Shown here in pieces: positions 1-10,575 of a stretch of 64,000 bases of DNA. Position numbers and translations under genes: made by a program. The DNA is taken from contig CAWHJD010000016.1 in assembly GCA_963829585.1 (NCBI GenBank), positions 262,435 through 326,434 of the forward strand, read 5' to 3'. The notes beneath the pieces are model-generated. The model did no database searches and was not told the DNA's origin. It saw only the letters and a program-made list of their open reading frames with translations. The DNA is from Sva-07 sp963829585 (GTDB taxonomy: Bacteria > Actinomycetota > Acidimicrobiia > Acidimicrobiales > Ilumatobacteraceae). How positions within the stretch are numbered: position 1 is the stretch's first letter; each line of letters starts with the position of its first letter.

Positions 1-2
1 CA

Positions 3-1868
3 CCGGGCCGAATTGGAGTCGACGCGCTCTTCAACGGTGCCGGCGGTGGCGGCGACTACGACATCGTGACGTGCACGTACGACCCGAACGTCCCCACCCT
101 GGGGTGGAACGCCAACGGCGATCTCGAAGGGACCACGTCGGTCCCGGGCTCGCCGACGACGCTGCGGTTCGAGATGTACCCAGCGCCCTGCGACGGCGTC
201 TACGACGGCTGGGGCAACGTCGGCGGCGTCCACTTCCAGATCGATCCCCGTGTCATCCAGGGCGACCTGGGCACCGTCGTCATGCCGGTCGCCGGCCAGG
301 GCGGCGCGTTCCCCATCCACGGAACGATCCTCTCGTCGACGCCGATCGGCGAACGGCGCGTGATCGTCGACACGTTCCAGATCCCCACGGAGTACCCGGA
401 ATGGCCGGCACCGCTCCAGAGCAACGGCCGCGTCGAGTACGGCGCGTTCGCCTCGACAGCCAGCCGCGGCGCCAAGTGGACGGGCGGCGTCGGATGGCCG
501 GGCCGGTACATCATGTTCGTCAACGACACCGCGACGGGCCGCAAGATCCAGGTGGCCGCCGACATCGGTCCGTCATCGATCCCGACCATCGATCTCGATG
601 CCATCTGCTTCGGATTCGACACCTGCAGCTACTTGACCGGGGGTCCGGGCGTGGCTGCGGGGTCGTTCCATCCGACCACGCCGACGCGCGTGCTCGATAC
701 CCGCACGGCGCTGGGCATTGCCGGTCCCGTGCGTTCCGGCGACGGTCGACACCCCTCGCCCGATCCGATCACTCGACGCGACGAAACGGCGAACCACGAC
801 CTGCAGATCACGGGGCGATTCGGCATCCCGGCCTCGGGCGTCTCGGCGGTGCTGTTGAACGTCACGGCCGTCAGCGCCGGAGCGCCGGGGCCCGGGTACA
901 TGTCGATCGTTCCGAAGCCCGCCCGGGTCGGCGACGTCTTCAACGACCAGGGTTCCTACGGTGAGTTCCCAGGGACATCGAACATCAACATCGACAACAG
1001 CGATGCGACCCCCAACCTCGTCCTTGCACGGATCGGCGCCGGCGGCAAGATCCGCATCGCCAACTATCTCGGCCCGACCCACGTGATCGCCGACGTCGCC
1101 GGATGGTTCGGCACGGGCGGCGCCTACACCGACGGTGCCGGGTTCGCCGGCGTCGTGCCGGAACGCCTCCTCGACAGCCGCATCGGAATCGGCGGTCCGG
1201 CAGCACAGTTCGCGGCCGGCGAGACCCGCAGCCTGCAGGTGGCAGGCGTGGCCGGCGTTCCGAGCAACGCACAGAGCGTCGTGGTCAACGTCACCATGGT
1301 CGGCTCGAGCGGGCCCGGCTACCTCACGGCCTATCCCACCGGCGAGGCGCTCCCGTACGCGTCGAACGTCAACGTGTCGGCAGGGGGCGTGCGCGCGAAC
1401 ACCGCTGTTGTCAAGGTCGGCGCCGGAGGGCGTATCAACCTCTTCGTGGCGGAGACGAACGCCGACGTGATCGTCGACGTGCTCGGAAGCTTCGGCCCCT
1501 ACGGTGGCAAGGTCACCACGATCACGCCGGAACGTCTCGTCGACTCACGCGTGGGTCTCGGTACAGCGGCACAGGCGTTCGGCGACGGCGAAGCACGCAC
1601 CGTTCAGATCGCGGGACGTGGCAGCGTCCCGGCAAATGCCACGGCGGTCATCGCCAACGTGACGGCGACGAACACCACGATGTGGGGCTTCCTCACGGTG
1701 TGGCCGGCCGGAGCGGCGCAACCCGCATCATCGAACCTCAACTTCCTGCCCGGGCAGACCGTCCCGAACCTGGTGATGATCAAGCTCGGCTCCGGTGGCG
1801 GGTTGTCGATCCTCAACGGCCGGGGGTCGGCGAACGTGCTCGTCGACGTGATGGGCTACGTGAGCTGA
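3..1868 (+). CDS. Surface protein with three C-terminal DTR-type repeats (5' partial)
   Basis: The frame is open to the left edge, so the N-terminus is missing; 621 residues are visible, ending at TGA 1866-1868. The first ~220 residues match nothing I recognise. From about residue 220 there are three tandem units of roughly 115-150 residues. Each opens with R-V/L-L/V-D-T/S-R (RVLDTR, RLLDSR, RLVDSR), passes through an N-V-T strand, a G-Y/F-L-T strand and an S-N-x-N segment, and closes with D-V-x-G-W/S/Y. The same unit occurs three times in each of two other proteins here (50014-51273 and 53660-56198) that carry signal peptides. I therefore infer a secreted or wall-bound protein. No catalytic motif is visible. 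It ends 16 bases before the convergent glycosyltransferase at 1885. Confidence 0.8.
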   Translation, partial: PGRIGVDALFNGAGGGGDYDIVTCTYDPNVPTLGWNANGDLEGTTSVPGSPTTLRFEMYPAPCDGVYDGWGNVGGVHFQIDPRVIQGDLGTVVMPVAGQGGAFPIHGTILSSTPIGERRVIVDTFQIPTEYPEWPAPLQSNGRVEYGAFASTASRGAKWTGGVGWPGRYIMFVNDTATGRKIQVAADIGPSSIPTIDLDAICFGFDTCSYLTGGPGVAAGSFHPTTPTRVLDTRTALGIAGPVRSGDGRHPSPDPITRRDETANHDLQITGRFGIPASGVSAVLLNVTAVSAGAPGPGYMSIVPKPARVGDVFNDQGSYGEFPGTSNINIDNSDATPNLVLARIGAGGKIRIANYLGPTHVIADVAGWFGTGGAYTDGAGFAGVVPERLLDSRIGIGGPAAQFAAGETRSLQVAGVAGVPSNAQSVVVNVTMVGSSGPGYLTAYPTGEALPYASNVNVSAGGVRANTAVVKVGAGGRINLFVAETNADVIVDVLGSFGPYGGKVTTITPERLVDSRVGLGTAAQAFGDGEARTVQIAGRGSVPANATAVIANVTATNTTMWGFLTVWPAGAAQPASSNLNFLPGQTVPNLVMIKLGSGGGLSILNGRGSANVLVDVMGYVS

Positions 1869-1884
1869 CGCCGACGCCGGCCGA

Positions 1885-4440
1885 TCACCGGTCGGAAGCG
1901 ACGAGTTCGTTCAGCCGACGTGCGAACGCGTCGGCCGAGAAGTCGTGCGCGCGCTCGGTGGCCGCGGTCGACAGCGACTCGCGACGGTCGGTGTCGGCGA
2001 CGAGTTGGACCGTGGCGTTCGAGAGTTCGTCGAGGGTGCTCCAATGGATCCCGTCGGTACCGTCGCGCACGATCTCGGCCGGACCGGCGGCGCCGAACAC
2101 GAGCGGGACCGCGCCGGCGGCCATGGCCTCCACGACGGAGATGCCGAAGTGCTCGAAACGCTCGGGATGTCGTAGCCGGATCCTCACCGAGCCCGGCGCC
2201 GTGCCAGTACAGCGACGCTTCCCCGAGCAGCCGCTCGACGACGTTGCCGGGCGCGTTGACGTGTACCTCCACCGGGAGCCCGATCGCATCGCGACGCACC
2301 TGGAGTGCGTACTCGCGATTCCTCGCGTCGCATCCGCCGACGATCGCCATGCGCCAGCCGTCGATTCGCCCGCTGCGATGGAGGTCGGTGAACGTCGCCA
2401 GCAACTCGTGCTGTTTCTTGCTGTGGCCGAACGACGGGTCGAAGAACCGTCCGAGCACGAGGATCAGGGGTTGCTTGTCGCCCGGCACGACACTCGGGCG
2501 AACGGGCGGGTAGAGCACGTCGGCCGGGGTGCCCCAGAGCTTCTCGACCCAGCCGGCGGTGAACCGGGAGTTGGCGAGATACCGCGTGTAGCTCGGCACG
2601 AACTCGACGCGTTCCACCCGCCGATCGAACGCCGCCCGCACCTCGGTGAGGCGCTGCGGCAGCCGCGGCGGCAGCGACATCGCCTTGACCCCGATGACGC
2701 CGATGCGACTCCGGAGATCATCGAGACGTGTACGGATCTCGCCGGGGAAGTGCACGTAGTAGTAGCCGAGCGGGGCCCGGTTGACGGCCTTGCTGAGGTA
2801 CGTCCCGTTGACGAACACGTCGAAGTCGGCGCTGGCAGCGGAGGCGGCATCGTCGTCGTCGACACGACGATGGTCGCATCCCGACAGGTCGACGCCGAGC
2901 CGCTTCATGGTGGCACCGACGTCGACGGGCCGCGGCCCGAGCAGGGTCACGTCATGCTCGGAGGCGAGCACCTGGGCGATGCTGCCGTCGACCTGTTCCC
3001 CACCACCGAGCGTCGACCAGTAGAGGTCGTACACGCCGATCTTCAGACGGTCGGCCACTTGACGACCTCCCACTCCATGAGCGACTGGCGCGACACCTTC
3101 GGCTCCATCGACCAGCGGTCGCGCGAGCATTCCGGGCAGCAGGCGGAGGTAGCCCTGGCAGACCCGACGGCGATGGGCGACCTCGGCGCGCACCGGGAGC
3201 CGCAGTGTCAGCGGGCGGATCAGATAGTGCCGTACGAGGGAGCCGACGAACCGACGGACCTCGCCGAGACCCGACCGCCAGGCGAGTCGAGGTGGCGCGT
3301 TCTTGGCGAGGACCAGGAGACGGTTGCGTTCCGTGTGGTAGCGGAAGAAGGGTGAGCCGGCACCCGACGACTGCGCGTGATGGTGGCGAACGACCGCACG
3401 CGGCTCGTAGACGTAGCGCCAGCCGCGGAGCCGCCCGTGCCACGACAGGTCGGTGTCCTCGTAGTACATGAAGAATCGCTCGTCGAAGAGACCGACGTCG
3501 TCGAGGTAGCTCCGCCGCAACAGCACCGCTCCCCCGCACCAGGCGAACACTTCGGCGGGCTCCTCGTACTGGCCGGTGTCGACCTCGAGGAAGCCGCGGT
3601 CGCCGCCGTAGCCGCCGGCGAAGAGGTTCGAGCCGACGTTGTTGATCACGTCGAACGGCTCGGGTGGGATCGCCACGTCGACCCAGACGGGATCGCGATC
3701 GACGGTCACGACGGTGTCGTCGCCGCTCCCGTCGAGCGAGGTCGGCCGCAAGCGTGACGGTGCGCGGTTCGAGGCACGAGAGCCGCACCGAGATCGTCGA
3801 CGCGGGCGACGCCGCATCGAGGTCGGCGGCGATGCGGAGCGCGCCCTTCGCGCTCGACCAGCGGGCGATCTCCTCGGCGTCGGCGGCCACGGGTGGTTCG
3901 GGGGCGTGGAATCCCTCGTCGAACGCGAGGCGGTCGTCGACGCGCTCGCCGTCGAGTCGTACGCCCGACACCCGCACGCCGAGCATCCGGTGCTCCCCCG
4001 ACACGAGGTGTGATGCGTCGGGGACGTCGAACTCGATGCCGTGGTAGTGCTCCGCGAACAGCATCTTGGCGGCGACGGCACCGATGTCGGGCGATGTCTC
4101 CATCGCAGGCACCATCGCTCGCAGCCAGCCCGGTGCAACGGTTGCGTCGTTGTTGACCAGCGCGACGTAGTCGTGGTCACCCGTGAGGGCCATCCCGAGG
4201 TTGCAGCCTCCGGCGAAGCCGAGATTGGCGAGCGGCTCGAGGATGCGGATCGACCGGTACCGGTCGTCGGCGGCGAGACGATCGAGTACGTCGTCGAGCG
4301 AGCCGTTGTCGACGAGCACGATCTCGAGCCGGTCGGCCGGCCAGTCGGAGGCGAGCAGTGAGTCGAGGCAATCGATGGTGAGTTGGCCGCCGTCGAAGTT
4401 GATCACGACGACGCGGACGAGTGGTTCGAGGATCAGTCAT
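1885..4440 (-). CDS. Two-domain glycosyltransferase, GT2 followed by GT4 (frame broken)
   Basis: Reading leftwards, a GT2 domain starts near 4406 (VVVINFDGG, VDNGS, NLGFAGGCN, VNNDATV). After a beta-rich insert it continues with WCGGAVLLRR and the acceptor-side FMYYEDTDLSWHGR. A second, GT-B module begins near 3060 (GVYDLYWSTLGGGEQ). It has ANSRFTAGWVEKLWG, an ALG11-like HSKKQHEL segment and the sugar-nucleotide loop PERFEHFGISVVEAMAAG. Frame changes lie near 3745 and 2180; across both, the family alignment continues without loss, so I read them as sequence errors. The start is uncertain: an ATG at 4440 fits only if one base is missing near 4415, otherwise GTG 4406 is first. It probably adds two successive sugars to a lipid-linked glycan on the cytoplasmic side. 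Substrates are unknown. Confidence 0.8.
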
Positions 4441-4531
4441 GGAGCGGCGGTGACGCTAGCGCCCCGTGGCCGGTGGCGGGTGGCCGGTGGGCGGATGAGC
4501 AACGCGACACCGCTCGCCTACCATCGCCGCC

Positions 4532-5515
4532 ATGACGATCCGCAACCAGCCATTCCTGCGCTCGATGGCACGGCGCCTGCCGATCACCAGGACATACGAG
4601 CGACGGTTGGCCGAATCAGCGGCAAACGTCGCCGAGTTGCAGAGCGAACTCGACCGTCAGATCCGCGAGAACGCGCATTGGGTCCCGCTCGGACACTTCT
4701 ATTCACCGTTCGCCGACGTCGATTCCCTCATGGCTCGTTTCGACGCCGTGTACGGCACCTCGATGGTCGACCTTCCCGCGATCGACCTGCGGATCGACCA
4801 GCAGAAGTCGTTACTCGCGGAGCTCGATCCCTTCGCATCGAGCCTCTCATTGTGCTCGACCGAGGAGGAGGCTGAGCTCGCCGGTTTCCGTTATTGGAGT
4901 GAGAATCCGGCGTACGGTGACACGGACGCACGGTTCCTCACGTCGATGCTGCAGCATTTTCGTCCGAAGCGATTGATCGAGTTGGGATGCGGCTACTCGT
5001 CTGCGGCCACGCTCGACGCGCGGGATCGTTTCCTCGACTCGTCACTCGAGATCACGTTCGTCGATCCGTACCCACAGCTCCTCGAATCGCTGATCCGTGA
5101 CACCGACCGGTCCACCGTGGAGGTGATGTCGGTCGGCACGCAGGACGTCGACCTCGACGTCGTGCGTCAACTCGATGACGGCGACATCCTGTTCATCGAT
5201 TCGACCCACGTCTCGAAGGCGGGCAGCGACGTCAACCGCATCTTCTTCGAGATCCTGCCGGCACTGCGACCTGGGGTCATCATCCATCTTCACGACATGT
5301 TCCCGCGGTTCGAGTATCCGCCGGCATGGGTGGAGGAGCGCCGCGCCTGGACCGAGCAGTACGTGTTGCGAGCGTTCCTGCAGTACAACGACAGCTTCGA
5401 GGTCCTTCTCTGGCCGGGGCTCCTGTGGGCCCTCGATCCAGTCGGATCTCGAGGAGCGCTACCCGGCGATGCGCACGAACCGGGCGGAGCGTTCTGGATG
5501 CGAAAGCTCACCTGA
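4532..5515 (+). CDS. Class I SAM-dependent methyltransferase
   Basis: The 327-residue product has a basic, probably coiled-coil N-terminus (about residues 15-50, with ERRLAESAANVAELQSELD). A Rossmann methyltransferase core follows: motif I is LIELGCGYSS near residue 149 and the acidic strand is FVDPYP near 178. A DDGDILFIDSTHVSKAGSD segment follows, of the Methyltransf_24 type. The last 30 residues read poorly, and a neighbouring frame gives a more family-like DLEERYPAMRTN before both rejoin at GGAFWMRK. Two compensating indels near 5440 and 5490 are likely. It is divergent from 1885-4440 (91-base gap) and its stop overlaps the 3' end of the opposing gene by 8 bases. It may methylate a glycan or lipid-linked intermediate. 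Confidence 0.8.
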   Translation: MTIRNQPFLRSMARRLPITRTYERRLAESAANVAELQSELDRQIRENAHWVPLGHFYSPFADVDSLMARFDAVYGTSMVDLPAIDLRIDQQKSLLAELDPFASSLSLCSTEEEAELAGFRYWSENPAYGDTDARFLTSMLQHFRPKRLIELGCGYSSAATLDARDRFLDSSLEITFVDPYPQLLESLIRDTDRSTVEVMSVGTQDVDLDVVRQLDDGDILFIDSTHVSKAGSDVNRIFFEILPALRPGVIIHLHDMFPRFEYPPAWVEERRAWTEQYVLRAFLQYNDSFEVLLWPGLLWALDPVGSRGALPGDAHEPGGAFWMRKLT

Positions 5516-8170
5516 TCGTCGTCGGGTCGAGATCGTCGACGTCGTCGAGCCAGGCCAGCAGCGCGGTAGCCACGTCGTCGAACGTCCAACTCCTGGCGCG
5601 AGCAATTGCGTCGGCCGACGCAGCCGCCCACGCGTCGTCGTCGAGGAGCGGGGTGATCGCCGCCACCAGTGCGTCCACGGTCGGCTCGGTGACGGTCAGC
5701 CCTGGGGATGATGGGCCTGCGGTGACCAGCGTGGTCACGGTTGGGATGCCGTGAGCGACCAGGTCGGTGATCGCGGCGGACATCTCGCCTCGATCGCTCG
5801 TGCGGAGCTGCAGGCCGACCCGGCTGCGGGCGATGCGCTCGGCGTACGTCGTCGTCGTCGAGTCGTCCGGTGAACGACACCCGATCGGCGATGCCGGCGG
5901 TCGTGGCGAGCGCTCGGACCGTGTCGGCGGTGTCGCCCGCCGACGGGCCGACGAATGTGAGCGTGGCATCAGGTGCCAGGCGCGAGAGCACGTCGATCGC
6001 CAGTTCCGGCGACTTGTTCGCAGCGAGCCAACCGACGGCCACGATGTCTCCCCGAGCGGGGATCCGGGTCGGTTCGATCGTGACGCGATGGCCGAGCGGC
6101 AGCACCAACACGGGTGGCCCGTCGGGTCGAAGGCGCCGAACCGTGTCTGCGGCCTGCCGGCTGCTCACGATCACCGAGCGCGCCCGGTCGAGTGTCTCAC
6201 CGAGCAGGGTCACGCCGAGCTCGTCGAAGCGTGGGGCGTCGAGCAGCTCATCGGCGATCGATCAGGCGGATCGTCGCCGGCGTCTCGTCGGCGGCGAGGC
6301 GATCGCTCGACGTGCTGCGTCGCCCACGATTCGCTGCCCGAAGCGTGAGCGAGGCCGAGGTGCACGCCGACGAGCGACGCCTCGTGGAGCCAGACGTGAC
6401 ATCGCTCGGACAACGCCAGCTCCGCGGTGGCGACATGGTGCGGTGAGCTGCCGAGCACGGCGACGAGATGGTCGAAGTCCCACGGCTTGGCGTACCGGCC
6501 GATCGCCCGCACCGGGCGACGACCTGCGCCGGTGTCGGTCGGGTCCGGCTGTGCCCGAACTGTCGACGAACACCTCGACGGCTGGCGTCGTCGGATCGGT
6601 GAGCCGCCGCCGTTCGATCGCGTCGAGGACCGACTCGTCGTACTGCCCGATCCCCGACGCCGATCCGGCGAACGGCCCGGCAATCGCAACACGGCGATCA
6701 GGTTCACGCAGCCGCTGGGGCCAGCGAGGGCCGAGTTCGGCCAGTGCTGCGACTGCATCGTCGGCCACGCGGCGCCAGGTCCACCGATCAGCAGCGCGTC
6801 GCCCCGCCGGCGAGCAGCAGGTCGCGATGGCCCGCGTCGACGAGCGCCCGTTCGATCGCCGCAGCGATCGACGATGGGTCGAACGGATCGAATTCGGCAC
6901 GCGGTTCCTCGAGGACCTCGGGAAGCGACGACACGTTCGAGCAGATGACCGGTGTGCCGCACGCCGCCGCCTCGACCACGGGGAGACCGAAGCCCTCCTC
7001 GATCGATGGCATCACGGCGAGTTCGGCCCCCTGCAGGATGGCCACCATCTCGTCGTCGGTGATACTCCCGGTGAACACGACCTCGTCACGGATGCCGGCG
7101 TCGTCGGCCCACGTCCTCCCACCGCCGAAGGACTGCAGGCGAGTGCGCAGTGGCGATCACGAGGTGCCGGCCGGCACGAACTCGCCGGGTCGAGGAGGCC
7201 CCGGGCCGCAGGAGTCCCTCGGTGTTCTTGCGCTCGTCGCCGCCGGTGACGGACACGACGTACCGATCCACCGTTCGGGGCAACACACGATCGGCTCGAG
7301 GGAGGCGGCGGACCGATGGCGGCACGAACTGATCCTCGACACCGGCACCGATGCTGCGGATGCGGTCGAGGGGGTAGTCGAGTTCGTCGGCGGCGGTGAT
7401 CGCCGAGAACTGCGAGATCGCCAGCATCGCGTCGACCGTGCGGGCGAGCGGCGCGCGAAGTTGCGCCTGGCGGCGGGCATTCGGCTCCACCTGGTACTGC
7501 TCGGGGAACCGGTACGGGATCACGTCGTACATGACTGCCGCCACCGGAAGGCGAGCCTGGGTGATCACCGACGGGATCGGGTCGAGCGGGATCGGATGCA
7601 GCATGAGCTGCGTTGCGACGTACCAGGTCCCCGGCTCGCACAGTGCTCGCGGACCACCTGCGGGCTCCATCGGTCGCAGGTTCAGGCCGGGGATCGCCTC
7701 GGACAGGACATCGGCCTCGGTGTCGCGACCCATGAAGAGCGACGAGCGGCGCATCGATCTCGTGGAGGCCGCGGAGGAGACCGGTCACGTAGCGGCCGAT
7801 GCCGCGTTGGCGGGCGGTCGGGTGGTCGACGGGGCGGGCGTCGACGAGCAGTGCGCCGACGGGCACGCTCATCGTCAGGACGAGGCCGACGTGCCGGCTG
7901 ACGGCCGCGAGGCGCTCGTCGAGCAGTGCGAGCTGACGTTCGATCACCTGCGTGGCGCCGATCGCCGTGTCGGCGTCGAGCCGCAATCGTTCGCTGTAGC
8001 CGAGAAACAGAGGGAGCGAGCGCTCGGCACCCGAGCGGATGTCGTGGTTGAGTTCGGTGACGACGTGGTTGATGTTGAGCACCACCTCGCGCAAGCGCGG
8101 CGACCTCTGCGGTGAGTGCCGCGATCTGGTCACCCCGGACGCGGCCCATGATGCTCTTGAACGATGCCAC
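5508..8170 (-). CDS. Tandem double GT4 glycosyltransferase (frame broken)
   Basis: About 880 residues once the pieces are joined. It opens with MASFKSIMGRVRG and a coiled-coil-like stretch (LREVVLNINHVVTELN, then IERQLALLDERL). The first GT-B module has RQRGIGRYVTGLL, an acceptor part with YDVIPYRFPEQY, and the donor loop PSIEEGFGLPVVEAAACG. A second GT-B module begins near 6700 (VAIAGPFAGSASGIGQYD). It has VIVSSRQAADTVRRL, VAVGWLAANKSPELAIDVL, and ends with SDRGEMSAAITDLVAHGIP. Breaks are near 8115, 7770, 7150, 6800, 6570, 6290 and 5860, and the aligned modules continue across each. Two GT4 modules in one chain usually mean two successive transfers or one inactive regulatory half. I cannot tell which, nor the sugars. 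Confidence 0.75.
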
Positions 8171-8245
8171 GGTGCAGACTCTAGCGATCGGTCCCGGTCG
8201 GCGAGCCGCCTGCGCCGGCTGGAAGTGCCTGCGTCCGTACCGCGA

Positions 8246-8953
8246 TCAGGCGCGTCGGAAGCGGTGGCGCAGGCAGAGGGCGATCATCGACAGGCCGAGT
8301 TCGATCGTCTTGCGACGGTCGCCCGTGACGGAACTCTCCCCCACCCGTGGCCGGTACTTGACGGGAACCTGGACGAGCGGGATCCGGTGCTGGGCGGTGA
8401 GGAGCATCATCTCGTAGCCGAACGCCGATTCGTTCGACTCGAAGTGCGGTTCGAGTCGGTCGACGGCCGATCGGGTGAGCACCCGGAACGTGCATCCGAC
8501 GTCGGAGAGGTACACCGTGTTGAACAGCACCTCGGTGAGTTTCGCGACCGCCCAGTTGCCCCATCGCAGGAACCAGCCCATGTTGGCGCCGCTGAGGATG
8601 AACGTCTGCACGGTGCGTGACCCGAGGACCACGTCGACGTCGGCGGTGAACGGGAGCAGCTTCAAGATGTCGTCGGGGTCGAAGGTGCCGTCGGGTTCGC
8701 ACACGCACACGAGGTCGGCGTCGCGGGTCTCGGCGATGCCTCGCCGGATGGCTGCGCCGTAGCCCTGCGTGGACTCGAAGACCTCCCGCGCCGACGTGGT
8801 CGCCACCTCGGGTGAGGTGTCGGGGTGGGCGTTGTTGTTGACCACGACGATGTCGTCGACGATGCCGAGCGCCTCGAAGCCGCGGATGCAGTCGGCGATG
8901 CTGCCGGCCTCGTTGTAGGTCGGCAGGATCACGGCGACGGTTCGGCGTTCCAC
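8246..8953 (-). CDS. DPM1-like GT2 glycosyltransferase
   Basis: Intact 235-residue protein with all GT2 landmarks: VILPTYNEAGSI at the N-terminus, IVVVNNNAHPDTSPE, GYGAAIRRG, and CEPDGTF in place of the usual D-x-D. A late GCTFRVLTRS precedes the basic C-terminus. Size and order match polyprenyl-phosphate sugar transferases of the DPM1/ArnC type, but there is no C-terminal membrane anchor. I infer that it charges a polyprenyl phosphate with one sugar at the inner face of the membrane. It lies 75 bases downstream of the double GT4 start and 15 bases from the stop of the GT-C gene that precedes it on the same strand. That neighbour could be the user of its product. Confidence 0.85.
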   Translation of the reverse strand: MERRTVAVILPTYNEAGSIADCIRGFEALGIVDDIVVVNNNAHPDTSPEVATTSAREVFESTQGYGAAIRRGIAETRDADLVCVCEPDGTFDPDDILKLLPFTADVDVVLGSRTVQTFILSGANMGWFLRWGNWAVAKLTEVLFNTVYLSDVGCTFRVLTRSAVDRLEPHFESNESAFGYEMMLLTAQHRIPLVQVPVKYRPRVGESSVTGDRRKTIELGLSMIALCLRHRFRRA

Positions 8954-8968
8954 ACGTCGACGATCCTG

Positions 8969-10475
8969 TCAGTTCCCGGCGGTCGCTGCCGCGGATGTCG
9001 GGAGGTACAGCACGAAGTCGCCGATACACCGAGCGCTCGTAGGCCTCGACCGGCAGCAGCAGCTGCGTCGGGTCCTCATCGGTCGTGAGGTACAGCACGG
9101 CGACCTGCTCGGGCGGAGTGGCGCCGACGGTCCGTTGGCGGTCGGGGAACCGGATCGGCCAGAACGGGAACACCGCACCGATGATGCGTTGTCACCCACG
9201 AAGTCGACCGGGTGGACCGCCCAGTAGCTGCCGTAGATGCGGTCGATCCCGACCTCGTCGAGGCGCTCGACGATCGCAGTGAGCGGAGCGTTCGGGTCGG
9301 TGCCGAGTTCGTCGAGAGAGGGGCGACGGTCGGGCGGACGAACGCCGACGTCCACACGACGCGACGACGGCCGATCACGCCGAGGAGCGCGGGCGGGCGG
9401 TCGGCGTCCGGTGAGTTCGTCGACGGCGATGGCCATGGCGAGCAGGAGGAACGGGAAGGAGATGATGCCGTAGCGGCCGTCGTTGGCGAAGATGAGGTTC
9501 TCGAACAGCGCCATGATCGGGAAGACGGCGACGAGGACGACGAGCAGGAGGCACGCGGCTGCGGGGGCCGGGCCGGCGGACACAGTACGACGATGCCGAA
9601 GACCGCGAGCGCGATCAGGGCGACGTAGAGCGAGCGGGCCGAGACATCGTCGTGCTGCCAGTCGAGGGCGAGGTCGCGCAGGCCGAACGCTCGCGGGAGG
9701 AGGTCGACGAAGAAGGTGCGGAAACGTTCGGCGTAGGTGCCCTCGACGTCGACGGGCGCGTCGAGCGACGGCCAGGCGTTGACGGCGTTCCAGACCAGGA
9801 GCGGCAGGCATCCGAGCAGCCCGCCGAGCGTGACGCCGACCCAGACGTCGAGCGGCGTCGATGGAACCAGAGCACCACGGCGACCATCGGGAGCAACGAC
9901 GCGAGGAACATCGGATGCAGCCAGAATCCGAATCCGGCGAGCGCGCCGAACAGCACGCATCGTTCGTCTCGTCGGCTGCCGGGCGTCGATGACGACCGAC
10001 GCGACGATGAAGGCGACGATGCTGACCAGCATGCCGGAGGCGTACGCCGCGTAGGCGGAGACCGAAGCACGAGCAGAGCGCGCCGGGCGTGAACCAGCAC
10101 ATCAGTGCTGCGATCAGGCCGGTCCGGCGGTTCGCGAGGCGCATGCCGGCGAAGACAGAGTGACCGAGGTCGGCACCCACGAGAGCGTGCCGAGCAGCTT
10201 GAGCGGCACGACATTGGCGCCGAACAGCGTGATCGGGGCGTACAGATACGACTCGAGCGGAAGCGTGTAGATGGTGCCGCCGAGGACCACCGGGAACTGC
10301 CCGCCGAGGATCTCGAAGCTCTGGAGCCGGTGTAGGCCTCGTCGGCGTTGATCACCGCCGCAGGTGTGTTCAGCAGGAGCAGTCGGACGACGAAGCCCGC
10401 CACGGCAACCGTGCGACGGCGGCCACAGCGAGCCAGAAGCTCCTTGATCGACGACTGCTCAGTCCGCCGACGCAA
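8969..10475 (-). CDS. GT-C type integral-membrane glycosyltransferase (frame broken)
   Basis: Joined from several frames, this is a ~500-residue multi-spanning protein. The N-terminus has a membrane segment followed by NADEAYTG. In the corrected frame comes SFEILGGQFPVVLGG, then TLPLESYLYAPITLFG, a pattern typical of GT-C proteins with an acidic residue in the first external loop. Further hydrophobic segments include GVTLGGLLGCLPLLVWNA, YVALIALAVFGIVVLCPP and LLLVVLVAVFPIMALFEN. A soluble C-terminal part follows (IVERLDEVGIDRIYGSYW, VAVLYLTTDEDPTQLLLP). Breaks are near 10330, 10060, 9870, 9560, 9190 and 9030. It probably uses a polyprenyl-phosphate sugar outside the membrane, supplied by the DPM1-like enzyme just downstream. 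The start is uncertain; only a TTG near 10475 is in place. Confidence 0.65.
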
Positions 10476-10575
10476 TCAAGCTGGGGTTGACCGTTTCGGT
10501 CATGCCGGTGGATGCTCGACCACACGATCGCGGAGGCCGAGGAGCTCCGGCGGCCGATCGCGGTTCGACGTCGGC

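Noticed and set aside
1103..3355. A 750-codon open frame on the plus strand
   Set aside because: It crosses the end of the repeat protein and runs antisense to the GT2-GT4 gene; the product is Arg/His-rich with no family match. It is an artefact of high GC.
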